Below are positions 1 through 7,241 of a stretch of DNA of 7,895 nucleotides, one piece after another; the first letter of the stretch is position 1; each line of letters starts with the position of its first letter. Source of the DNA: Bacteroides sp. Lineage in GTDB: Bacteria; Bacteroidota; Bacteroidia; Bacteroidales; SM23-62. A program made the translations under genes and the position numbers. The notes beneath the pieces are model-generated. The model was not told the DNA's origin and did no database searches. It saw only the letters and a program-made list of their open reading frames with translations. The stretch is from assembly GCA_030592145.1 (NCBI GenBank), contig JAUVKJ010000066.1:1-7895 (forward strand). The letters are read 5' to 3'.

Positions 1-9
1 GTTAACAGA

Positions 10-40
10 ACACAAAGGGGTGATTTATTACAATTTGTGT
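10..40. repeat. 7-bp perfect inverted repeat upstream of addA
   Basis: ACACAAA at 10-16 is the exact reverse complement of TTTGTGT at 34-40, with a 17-base AT-rich spacer. It lies in the short stretch before the preferred addA start at 62. It could be a weak hairpin or an operator-like dyad. No T-run follows, so it does not look like an intrinsic terminator of an upstream gene. A stem this short can arise by chance, and nothing else supports a function. Confidence 0.3.
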
Positions 41-61
41 CCCGTAAATATGTATATTTCA

Positions 62-3000
62 ATGTCTGGTCTGACCATATATAAAGCTTCTGCAGGATCA
101 GGAAAAACCTACATCCTGGTCCGTGATTATATCAGCCTGGTCATCACCGACCCGGAACTGTATATGCATATCCTGGCGGTGACCTTTACCAATAAGGCAA
201 CAGATGAGATGAAAAGCAGGATTATGGATGAGCTGTATTATCTGTCGAGCAGAAAGCCCACGCCCATGATGGAATACATTGCCTCTGAAAACAGTCTGTC
301 GGAGGAGGAAGTCGCCGGCAGGGCAAAGATCATACTGGTAACCATATTGCATAATTATTCACGCTTTCACGTTGAGACCATCGATCGCTTTTTCCAGCGC
401 GCCATTCGCGCCTTTACAAGAGAGATCGGCCTTTCGGGCGGATACCAGATCGAACTGGATGCAGAGAGGGTACTTTCCGGAGCCATCGACGAAATGTTTG
501 TGGGACTGGATCGGGAACCCGGGCTTTTAAAATGGTTCGTGGAGTTTGCGCGTGACAAGGTTCAGGAGGGAAAACACTGGAACCTGAAAGGAGACCTGAT
601 GGTACTGGGTAAGGAACTTAACAGGGAGCGTTTCCAGGTGGGTAGTCCGGAGCTGATAATGCAGTTATCTGACAAAACGAAATATTCCGCATACCAGGAA
701 GAACTAAAGGAGATCAAATACCGTTTTGAGAACACCCTGAAAGGATATGCGCGTGAGGCAAGTGAAATGATGGAATCAGAGGGATTGCAGGCAGGGGATT
801 TCAAGGGACAGTATGGGGTGGGGTATTTCGTTGAAAAACTCCTGAGGGATGATTTCCGATATCCCTCCAATACCATACTCAAAGCGGTTGATGAACCCCT
901 GGAATGGTGCCGGAAGGGTTCGGATGCAAGCGAACGCATCCTTTCGGCTTACCGGAAAGGTATGAATGTGCTGCTGAAAAAATGCGTTAAGCTCTACGAT
1001 AAGGAATACATTAATTACAGTTCCGCAGAATCGGTCCGGAGTTTTCTATACACCCTTGGTATTTTAACGGACATTTCAGGCCGCATGCATGCCTGGGCGG
1101 AATCACAGGGTATTTTCCTGCTTTCTGATGCAGCCCTGTTCCTGCAAGGGATCATCGGAAACAATGATGTCCCGTTCGTCTACGAAAAAGTCGGGAATTA
1201 CTTTAACCATTTCATGATCGATGAGTTTCAGGATACCTCGGGATTGCAATGGAAAAACTTCAGGCCCCTTATTGAGAACTCCCTGGCTTACAACTGGAAA
1301 TGCCTTGTGGTGGGTGACGTGAAGCAATCTGTATACCGTTGGAGGAACAGCGACTGGGAGATCCTTTCGGAACAACTGCCGCAGGATTTTAACCCGGAAC
1401 AGTTAAATGTGCAGGGACTCAAGTATAACTGGAGAAGCCTTAAGAACATTGTCCGTTTCAATAACGGATTTTTCAGGGAGGCAAGGGAGATTTTTCAGTC
1501 TCACTTCAACAAGGATGAAGAGGGCCAGTCCGGATTTTCCGACAAGATATCCAGGGCGTATTCAGATGTTGACCAGGAAGTCCCCGATGAACCGGGGAAG
1601 GAGGGAGGATACATCAGCGTTTCACTTATTCCCGATCCCCCGGAAGGGAACTGGAAGGATGTGGCCGGCCGGCAGGTGATTAAAGTGATCGAGCGCCTGC
1701 AGGACCATGGGATAGGTCCCTCAGAAACGGCCATACTGGTCAGGAGCAAACGCGACGGCAAGCGGATCGCCGATGCCATTCTTGAATACAAAAGCCTTAA
1801 CCCCGGCGCTGGCTATACCTACGATGTTATATCCAATGAATCGCTGTACCTGTACAATGCCATTTCGGTCAGGATACTGATTGGAGCCATGAGGTTCCTG
1901 GTCTATCCTGAAGACCGGGTCAATCTTGCCCAGCTGGTCTATGAATACAAGCTTTTCACAGGCAGGGTTTCCGGATCAGACGGTACCCTGGATACACTTC
2001 TGGGCAGTTTCAGGAGAGGGGAGCCGCCGGCATTGCCTGAAGATTTTCTGGATGAATCACTCAGATACCTGACTCTGACTGAACTGTGCGAAAGGATCAT
2101 TGCCCTTTTTTCGCTTGGTGGTCAACCCTCCCAAACACCCTATATCCTCGCGTTCCAGGACCTGATCCTGGAGTATTGCAGGGGAGGGGCGGCGGATATA
2201 AATTCATTCCTTAACTGGTGGGATGAGAACGGGGAGGAAAAATCACTGGCTGTATCGGAGGACCAGGATGCCATACAGGTCATGACCATTCACAAGGCCA
2301 AGGGACTTGAATTCAGGGCTGTCATTATACCCTATTGCAACTGGTCCTTTGATCACCGCTCACCCCATCCGGAGATCCTCTGGTGCAGTCCCACGCAAGA
2401 ACCCTTCAACAAACTCAGTCTCCTGCCTGTCAGATATTCATCATCGCTGAAGGATACGATCTTTAAGCAGGATTACACGGAAGAAAAATTCCGGGTTTAT
2501 ATGGACCATTTGAATTTGCTGTATGTGGCATTCACCAGGGCGAGGGAGAGCCTGTTCGTATTTGCCCCTGAAGGAAAGGACGATGCGTTTTCGGATGTGT
2601 CAGACCTGATTAAAAAAATACTCAAGATCCCGGATTTATTTCCCGCGACCGGATGGGACGAATCCCGCTTAACCTGGTCAATGGGAGAGTTATCTTTCCG
2701 GGCAGCCCATCCGGAAGTCCCGAACCAGATACTCCTGCGCAATATTTCCAGCCATGAGTATAGCGGAAAGCTGAGACTGATGTACCGGGGGATAGACTTT
2801 TTCGATCCCATGGCAGAACAGAGGGTACATTACGGAACCCTGATGCATGAGATCTTTTCAAGGATCCGCAACGCAGAAGATGTTGGCAGGGCCCTCGATT
2901 CCGTCAGGCGGGAAGGCCTGATCGACAGCGAGGAAGCAGATAAACTGAAGCCGGAGATATCCGGCATGATGAATACAGAGCCTTTTCTAAGCTGGTTCGA

Positions 3001-3244
3001 CGGAAGCTGGAAGGTCATTGCAGAGCAGGATATCCTTACCAGGGACGGTTCCATCCGAAGGCCGGACCGGGTAATGCTTAAATCGGGAAAGGTCATCGTG
3101 GTGGATTATAAATTCGGAAAACAGAGATCGGCCGGGCATGTAACCCAGGTCAGAAGATATGCAAATATGCTCAGGCAGATGAAATACAGCGAGGTCAGCG
3201 GGTATATCTGGTATGTAAATCAACAGGAGGTTGTAGAGGTATGA
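62..3244 (+). CDS. addA: AddA-type ATP-dependent helicase/nuclease (UvrD/RecB family)
   Basis: This is the motor and nuclease subunit of an AddAB (RexAB) double-strand-break resection complex, acting on DNA in the cytoplasm. With the start at 62 it has 1060 residues, somewhat shorter than the roughly 1230 of Bacillus AddA. The SF1A motifs appear in order: Walker A ASAGSGKT (9-16), Ia (VTFTNKAT, 40-47), Ic (TIDRF, 106-110), II (DEFQDTS, 387-393), III (VGDVKQSVYRWR, 417-428), IV (NWRS, 456-459), V (TIHKAKGLEF, 742-751) and VI (YVAFTRAR, 821-828). The C-terminal RecB-type nuclease shows GTLMH (H929), PDR (D1002), DYK (D1015, K1017) and QVRRY (Q1029, Y1033), so it should be active. A longer frame opens with GTG at 20 and an ATG at 50. 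The ATG at 62 is preferred because homologues begin just before the LTIYKASAGSGKT segment. No clear ribosome binding site precedes it, which is common in Bacteroidota. The stop overlaps the next start. Confidence 0.95.
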   Translation: MSGLTIYKASAGSGKTYILVRDYISLVITDPELYMHILAVTFTNKATDEMKSRIMDELYYLSSRKPTPMMEYIASENSLSEEEVAGRAKIILVTILHNYSRFHVETIDRFFQRAIRAFTREIGLSGGYQIELDAERVLSGAIDEMFVGLDREPGLLKWFVEFARDKVQEGKHWNLKGDLMVLGKELNRERFQVGSPELIMQLSDKTKYSAYQEELKEIKYRFENTLKGYAREASEMMESEGLQAGDFKGQYGVGYFVEKLLRDDFRYPSNTILKAVDEPLEWCRKGSDASERILSAYRKGMNVLLKKCVKLYDKEYINYSSAESVRSFLYTLGILTDISGRMHAWAESQGIFLLSDAALFLQGIIGNNDVPFVYEKVGNYFNHFMIDEFQDTSGLQWKNFRPLIENSLAYNWKCLVVGDVKQSVYRWRNSDWEILSEQLPQDFNPEQLNVQGLKYNWRSLKNIVRFNNGFFREAREIFQSHFNKDEEGQSGFSDKISRAYSDVDQEVPDEPGKEGGYISVSLIPDPPEGNWKDVAGRQVIKVIERLQDHGIGPSETAILVRSKRDGKRIADAILEYKSLNPGAGYTYDVISNESLYLYNAISVRILIGAMRFLVYPEDRVNLAQLVYEYKLFTGRVSGSDGTLDTLLGSFRRGEPPALPEDFLDESLRYLTLTELCERIIALFSLGGQPSQTPYILAFQDLILEYCRGGAADINSFLNWWDENGEEKSLAVSEDQDAIQVMTIHKAKGLEFRAVIIPYCNWSFDHRSPHPEILWCSPTQEPFNKLSLLPVRYSSSLKDTIFKQDYTEEKFRVYMDHLNLLYVAFTRARESLFVFAPEGKDDAFSDVSDLIKKILKIPDLFPATGWDESRLTWSMGELSFRAAHPEVPNQILLRNISSHEYSGKLRLMYRGIDFFDPMAEQRVHYGTLMHEIFSRIRNAEDVGRALDSVRREGLIDSEEADKLKPEISGMMNTEPFLSWFDGSWKVIAEQDILTRDGSIRRPDRVMLKSGKVIVVDYKFGKQRSAGHVTQVRRYANMLRQMKYSEVSGYIWYVNQQEVVEV
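3225..3230 (+). promoter_or_regulatory. Strong Shine-Dalgarno site for the radical SAM gene
   Basis: AGGAGG lies inside the last codons of addA, 10 bases before the ATG at 3241 and 13 before the alternative ATG at 3244. It is the clearest Shine-Dalgarno site in the window. Together with the ATGA stop/start overlap it points to translational coupling with addA, and the spacing slightly favours the first ATG. Confidence 0.6.
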
Positions 3245-4200
3245 TGGCTGAAGGAAAGACATATTCATGGGGGCATTCAAGAAGGTTCAACGCTTATTCG
3301 GAATACTTCAGGCAAAAATTCGGCGGCCGGGTTCAGAAACTCAGCCTGGATGCCGGTTTTACCTGTCCGAACCGGGACGGCAGCAAGGGAAGGGGAGGGT
3401 GTAGCTTTTGCAACAATAATGCCTTCAATCCTTCGTATTGCCAGCCTGTTAAAAGTATCAGCCAGCAGATAGACGAGGGCATTGAGTTCCATAAAAAGCG
3501 CTACCGGCGAACCCGGAGGTACCTGGCCTATTTCCAGGCATACTCCAATACCTATGAATCCGTCGCTGTATTGAGGTCAAGGTATGAAGAGGCACTGGAG
3601 AGGCCGGAGGTGATAGGCCTTGCGATCGGAACCCGGCCGGATGCGGTCAACGGGGAGATCCTCGATTACATTGCATCCCTGGCAAAAGACCATTATGTGA
3701 TTATAGAATACGGGATCGAATCCTGTTATAATTCGACACTGGAAAGGGTGAACAGGGGTCACAGTTTTGAAGATTCGCTCAGGGCCATTGAGATGACTGC
3801 CTCACGCGGTATACGGCAGGGGGCTCATTTCATTATCGGACTCCCGGGCGAGGCAGAGCCTGAGATCCTTGCCCAGTTCAGTATAATATCGGGACTACCG
3901 ATCCAGAACATCAAGTTCCACCAGCTGCAGATCGTTAAGAATACACAGATGGCCAGGGAGTATGAGGAAGATCCCCGGGCGTTCCGGATGTTCAGCCTGC
4001 AGGAGTACCTGGAGCTTATGCTGGAGGTGATCGGGCAGCTGAACCCGGAGATTGTTGTTGAAAGGATTGCAGGCGAAGTGAATCCCGGGTACCTTATAAG
4101 TGAACCCTGGGGCGTCCGGTATGAGCAGGTGCTCGGGACGTTTGAAAGACTGCTCGCGGAGAGGGATACATGGCAGGGAAAAAAATATCGCGGAGAGTAA
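3241..4200 (+). CDS. TIGR01212-family (YhcC/YtqA-like) radical SAM protein
   Basis: A cytoplasmic radical S-adenosylmethionine enzyme of 319 residues, full length for this Elp3-like family (YhcC in E. coli, YtqA in Bacillus). The cluster-binding cysteines are C42, C54 and C57 in a C-X11-C-X2-C arrangement, inside the family signature CPNRDG...GGCSFCN. Other recognisable segments are YLAYFQAYSNTYE (about 98-110), IGTRPD (about 128-133), the ERVNRGHSFEDSL stretch (about 168-180), HFIIGLPGE (about 196-204) and a terminal DTWQGKKY, so both ends are intact. From memory, Bacillus YtqA has been assigned to wobble-uridine (mnm5s2U) tRNA modification and called MnmL. Whether this protein does the same is inference, so no symbol is given. 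The ATG overlaps the addA stop by four bases behind an AGGAGG, indicating co-translation with addA. The second ATG, at 3244, is an equally possible start, one residue shorter. Confidence 0.93.
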   Translation: MMAEGKTYSWGHSRRFNAYSEYFRQKFGGRVQKLSLDAGFTCPNRDGSKGRGGCSFCNNNAFNPSYCQPVKSISQQIDEGIEFHKKRYRRTRRYLAYFQAYSNTYESVAVLRSRYEEALERPEVIGLAIGTRPDAVNGEILDYIASLAKDHYVIIEYGIESCYNSTLERVNRGHSFEDSLRAIEMTASRGIRQGAHFIIGLPGEAEPEILAQFSIISGLPIQNIKFHQLQIVKNTQMAREYEEDPRAFRMFSLQEYLELMLEVIGQLNPEIVVERIAGEVNPGYLISEPWGVRYEQVLGTFERLLAERDTWQGKKYRGE

Positions 4201-4233
4201 GGATTTTCGGGCCCCGTTCATTAGCAGCAAGCA

Positions 4234-4282
4234 ACAGGTGGCAGATAGCAGATAGCAGACAACAGATATAAGGCAGCAGATG
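4234..4282. repeat. Degenerate heptanucleotide tandem repeat, unit GCAGATA
   Basis: Seven consecutive 7-base units stay in register. The core at 4241-4268 is GCAGATA, GCAGATA, GCAGACA, ACAGATA. The unit at 4276-4282 has one change from consensus; the flanking unit at 4234-4240 has three and the unit at 4269-4275 has four. It sits between two genes and begins about 30 bases after the upstream stop codon. Slipped-strand duplication is the simplest origin. A heptamer period is not a multiple of three, so the array would shift frames if it were coding. Confidence 0.75.
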
Positions 4283-4332
4283 ACTGATGAAAGTTTGCAT
4301 GTATGTTAAACCGGGACAAATGATTGCTTAAA

Positions 4333-4337
4333 AAGGA
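4333..4337 (+). promoter_or_regulatory. Ribosome binding site of addB
   Basis: AAGGA lies six bases before the ATG at 4344. An in-frame TAA at 4329-4331 rules out any start further upstream, so this site and that stop together fix the addB start. Confidence 0.6.
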
Positions 4338-4343
4338 TCAATA

Positions 4344-7205
4344 ATGAAACCGTTTTTAAAAGAGGTGGCGGAGGAATTGTACCGGTCTTACGGGGAGCGG
4401 CTGGAAGAACTCTGCCTGGTATTTCCGAACCGGAGGGCGGGCCTCTTTTTCAATAAATACCTTGGGGGAAGCCTGGAGCAGCCGGTCTGGTCCCCGTCCA
4501 TTTACACCATACAGGACCTTATGGCCCGGATATCGGAATTGGATTATGCGGATGACCTGGAGATGATCAGCCGTTTATATAAGGTCTATTCGGAGATACG
4601 GGGCAGCGGTGAAAGTTTCGATGAGTTCTATTACTGGGGAGAGATCATGCTGGCTGATTTTGATGAGGTAGACAAGTACCTGGTTAATGCGTCGGATATT
4701 TTCAGAAACCTTGCCGATCTGAAAGACCTGGAGAGATCCTTTCAGTACCTTACACCACAGCAGCTGGAATTAATACAGAGGTTCTGGAGTACATTCACAT
4801 ACGAGCAGCTCAGTGAACAAAAACAACAATTCCTGGAGATCTGGAATATACTGCACCCGGTATACGGGAGAATTCGTGAATCCCTTCTTGATATGGGACT
4901 CGGATATGAAGGCATGATCTACCGGAACGTAGCGGAAATTATTCACCGGGAAGGATCACCGGATCTGCCATTCACGAAGCTTGTATTTATTGGCTTCAAT
5001 GCCCTGAACCCATGTGAGAAACTGTTGTTCAAATCCGTTCAGAATTCCGGGAAAGCTCTTTTTTACTGGGATTATGATGAGTTCTATCTGAGCAATGAAA
5101 TGCATGAAGCAGGCCGTTTTATCAGGGAGAACCTGTCGCAGTTCAAGGATTCAGGAGAGTCCTTCAGCCATGGGAACCTGGGAAGCACCAAAAAGAATAT
5201 ACAGGTGTTTTCCATACCTTCTGACAGCGGACAGGCACAACTCGTGCATTCCATCCTCGAAGATGCCCGGAAGGAGGGGAAACTGGGGGAGGAAACGGCC
5301 ATCGTGCTGGCCGATGAGGAATTGCTGATACCGGTTCTGAACGCCCTGCCACATGAACTTAATGAGATCAACGTAACCATGGGGTACCCTGTAAGCGCAA
5401 CACCTGTATTCAGCCTGATCGAACATTTGATCGCACTGCAGCGTAACCTCAGGGAGGGTAAGGGAAAAGAGGGCAGATTTTACTACAGGGATGTGCTGAC
5501 CATTCTGCAACATCAGTACATAACCCTCCGGCAGCGAAGGGATGCAGGGGAGATCGTCCGGGAAATCCATGAACAGAACCGAATATACCTGTCGCAGGAC
5601 AGCCTGGCTAAAAATGATCTTTTCGAACAGATTTTCCGCAAGATCCTCAACCCCGAAAACATTGCAGGCTACCTTCTGAATATCCTGGAGATAATAACCG
5701 GTGGAGGAGAAGAGCAGGAAAAACCGGTTCCGGCGATGGAACTGGAGTTCATCTACCGGATTTATACAAGGATCAAGCGGCTCAAGGATGTTCTTGGACG
5801 CCTGGAATTGAACTTCAACCTGCCCGTTTTTCTGCGTCTTTTTCATAAATTCCTGCAGCGCACAAGGATCCCGTTCAGCGGAGAACCCCTCGCGGGGATC
5901 CAGATAATGGGTGTACTCGAGACCAGGGTGCTGGATTTTGACAGGATCATCTTTCTTTCCATGAACGAGGGATCTTTTCCGGGAACAGCTACCCGGCACA
6001 GTTTCATTCCCCACAATCTGAGGGTCGGCTTTCAGTTGCCCACGCCTGAATACCAGGATGCGATTTACGCCTACTATTTTTACCGCCTGATCCATCGTTC
6101 GGGAGATATTTCCCTGATCTATAACAATAAGGCGGAAGGGCTGAATACCGGTGAAAAATCAAGGTACATCTACCAGTTGAAGTACGATCCTTTCTTTGAG
6201 ATCAGGGAATGCTCAGCCGGATTTGATATACAGGCCGGCGCTAAAGGTCTTATTCGGGTAGAAAAGACAGACGAAGTGATGAAAAAACTGTACGATTACT
6301 GCCCGGGGGAAGAAGGAAGCAGCTACCTGTCGCCAAGCGCCTTAAACAGTTATATCGATTGTTCCCTGAAATTCTATTTTAACTATGTGGCCGGGATCAG
6401 GGAACCGGTTGAGTTGCAGGAAGAAGTGGATCCGGCCCTGTTTGGTACACTGCTGCATGAATCTGTCAGGAATATCTACGGAAACCTTGATAATCCTGTT
6501 AACAGAAAGGACCTGGAGGGTATACTGGAGAAACCCTCAACTATCCGGGGAGCCATCGATGATTCCTTCCGTGAGATTTACTTCCATGATGCAGAAAAGG
6601 ATCCCGGGGGGAGGAATATGGTTATCCGGGAGATTATTTTTACCTATGTGGTGAGGATACTGGAGAAGGACATGGAATTTTGCCCGGTCAGCATTCAGAG
6701 CCTGGAGGAAAGTTATTTCACGGAGATGAAGGTCCGGTCCGGAGACCGGGAATTGTCAGTGAAAATCGGGGGAAAGATTGACCGGATCGACCGGGTAAAA
6801 GATGCCTTCAGGGTGCTGGACTATAAAACCGGAAGAGGAAAAATGTTCTTCACCTCCGTGAAGGAACTATTTGATTCTGAACTGAAGAACCGTAACCGCG
6901 CGGCATTCCAGACTTTTCTATATGCAAAGCTTTACAGGGAAACGGAAATGATAGGGAATGTCCCGGTCACCCCCGGTGTGTATCTTATCAGGGATATTTT
7001 TAGTCCCACATTCAGATATCATTTTGGAATCGGAACATCGAGGAAAAATATCCCCGTGTGGGACTATTCTTTATTGGATAAAGAATTTACGGAGAACCTT
7101 ACACACATGCTCAGCCGGCTTTTTGACCCCGCGACGGCATTTCAGCAGACCGGGCAGGAAGAGACCTGCAGGAATTGCCTCTACAGGGGAATTTGTCACA
7201 GATAA
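4344..7205 (+). CDS. addB: AddB-type nuclease subunit with PD-(D/E)XK domain and Fe-S cysteines
   Basis: This is the partner of AddA in the AddAB complex: a 953-residue protein with a helicase-like fold that has lost its motor, plus a nuclease that cuts the second strand. There is no Walker A. The chain starts directly in a helix and reaches VFPNRRAGLFF at about 26-36. AddB-like landmarks follow: IYTIQDL (about 53-59), FIGFNALNPCEKLLF (about 215-229) and ETRVLDFDR...SMNEGSFPG (about 524-543). The nuclease shows GTLLHE (H705), GKIDRID (D813), LDYKTG (D826, K828) and QTFLY (Q856, Y860). Four cysteines, C673, C942, C945 and C951, give the lone Cys plus C-X2-C-X5-C spacing of the AddB [4Fe-4S] staple; the last three lie in the final 12 residues. 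In other bacteria the AddB fold scans for Chi; this is not provable here. The start is fixed by an upstream in-frame stop and an AAGGA site. Confidence 0.93.
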   Translation: MKPFLKEVAEELYRSYGERLEELCLVFPNRRAGLFFNKYLGGSLEQPVWSPSIYTIQDLMARISELDYADDLEMISRLYKVYSEIRGSGESFDEFYYWGEIMLADFDEVDKYLVNASDIFRNLADLKDLERSFQYLTPQQLELIQRFWSTFTYEQLSEQKQQFLEIWNILHPVYGRIRESLLDMGLGYEGMIYRNVAEIIHREGSPDLPFTKLVFIGFNALNPCEKLLFKSVQNSGKALFYWDYDEFYLSNEMHEAGRFIRENLSQFKDSGESFSHGNLGSTKKNIQVFSIPSDSGQAQLVHSILEDARKEGKLGEETAIVLADEELLIPVLNALPHELNEINVTMGYPVSATPVFSLIEHLIALQRNLREGKGKEGRFYYRDVLTILQHQYITLRQRRDAGEIVREIHEQNRIYLSQDSLAKNDLFEQIFRKILNPENIAGYLLNILEIITGGGEEQEKPVPAMELEFIYRIYTRIKRLKDVLGRLELNFNLPVFLRLFHKFLQRTRIPFSGEPLAGIQIMGVLETRVLDFDRIIFLSMNEGSFPGTATRHSFIPHNLRVGFQLPTPEYQDAIYAYYFYRLIHRSGDISLIYNNKAEGLNTGEKSRYIYQLKYDPFFEIRECSAGFDIQAGAKGLIRVEKTDEVMKKLYDYCPGEEGSSYLSPSALNSYIDCSLKFYFNYVAGIREPVELQEEVDPALFGTLLHESVRNIYGNLDNPVNRKDLEGILEKPSTIRGAIDDSFREIYFHDAEKDPGGRNMVIREIIFTYVVRILEKDMEFCPVSIQSLEESYFTEMKVRSGDRELSVKIGGKIDRIDRVKDAFRVLDYKTGRGKMFFTSVKELFDSELKNRNRAAFQTFLYAKLYRETEMIGNVPVTPGVYLIRDIFSPTFRYHFGIGTSRKNIPVWDYSLLDKEFTENLTHMLSRLFDPATAFQQTGQEETCRNCLYRGICHR

Positions 7206-7207
7206 GT

Positions 7208-7215
7208 TATATTTG
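7208..7215 (+). promoter_or_regulatory. Candidate Bacteroidetes -7 promoter element
   Basis: TATATTTG matches the Bacteroidetes -7 consensus TAnnTTTG at every defined position, three bases after the addB stop and 27 bases before the next start codon. Transcription would begin near 7222, leaving a short leader. No TTG or TTTG lies at the usual upstream spacing; the nearest TTTG, at 7192-7195, is too close. The -33 half is therefore missing and the call is tentative. Confidence 0.35.
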
Positions 7216-7241
7216 CAGTAAGGAAATGAACCCTTAACAAC

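Larger units (their letters stand above)
4201..4343. other. Intergenic gap before addB
   Basis: These 143 bases separate the radical SAM gene from addB, in contrast to the overlap before it. The left part holds the heptamer repeat. The right part ends in a purine-rich ribosome binding site. I find no stem-loop with a T-run and only a poor match to the Bacteroidetes -7 element (AAAGTTTG at 4290-4297, first T missing). Either addB is read through from upstream or its promoter is not recognisable by eye. Confidence 0.6.

Noticed and set aside
53..60. TATATTTC, one base off the Bacteroidetes -7 element, just before addA
   Set aside because: It ends two bases before the preferred ATG, so transcription would begin inside the coding sequence, and no -33 element is visible.
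4201..4233. Possible terminator after the radical SAM gene around the GGGCCCC run
   Set aside because: The GC-rich palindrome is only a few bases long and is not followed by a T-run, so it does not form a convincing intrinsic terminator.
4170..4271. A 33-residue + strand frame starting inside the end of the radical SAM gene and running through the heptamer repeat, preceded by a GGAGAGG-like site
   Set aside because: It is short, overlaps the conserved C-terminus of the upstream gene, and about a third of it is translated simple repeat. No independent evidence of coding.
4320..4331. Mini-frame ATG-ATT-GCT-TAA just before addB, echoed by ATG-AAC-CCT-TAA at 7226-7237 before the repeat-protein gene
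   Set aside because: Three-codon frames before a start are expected often by chance, and the two share no peptide sequence. Not enough to propose leader-peptide control.
5151..6095. A 314-codon open frame on the - strand within addB
   Set aside because: It lies wholly antisense to well-conserved addB segments, shows no recognisable motif, and its composition is what the complementary strand of a GC-moderate gene would give.
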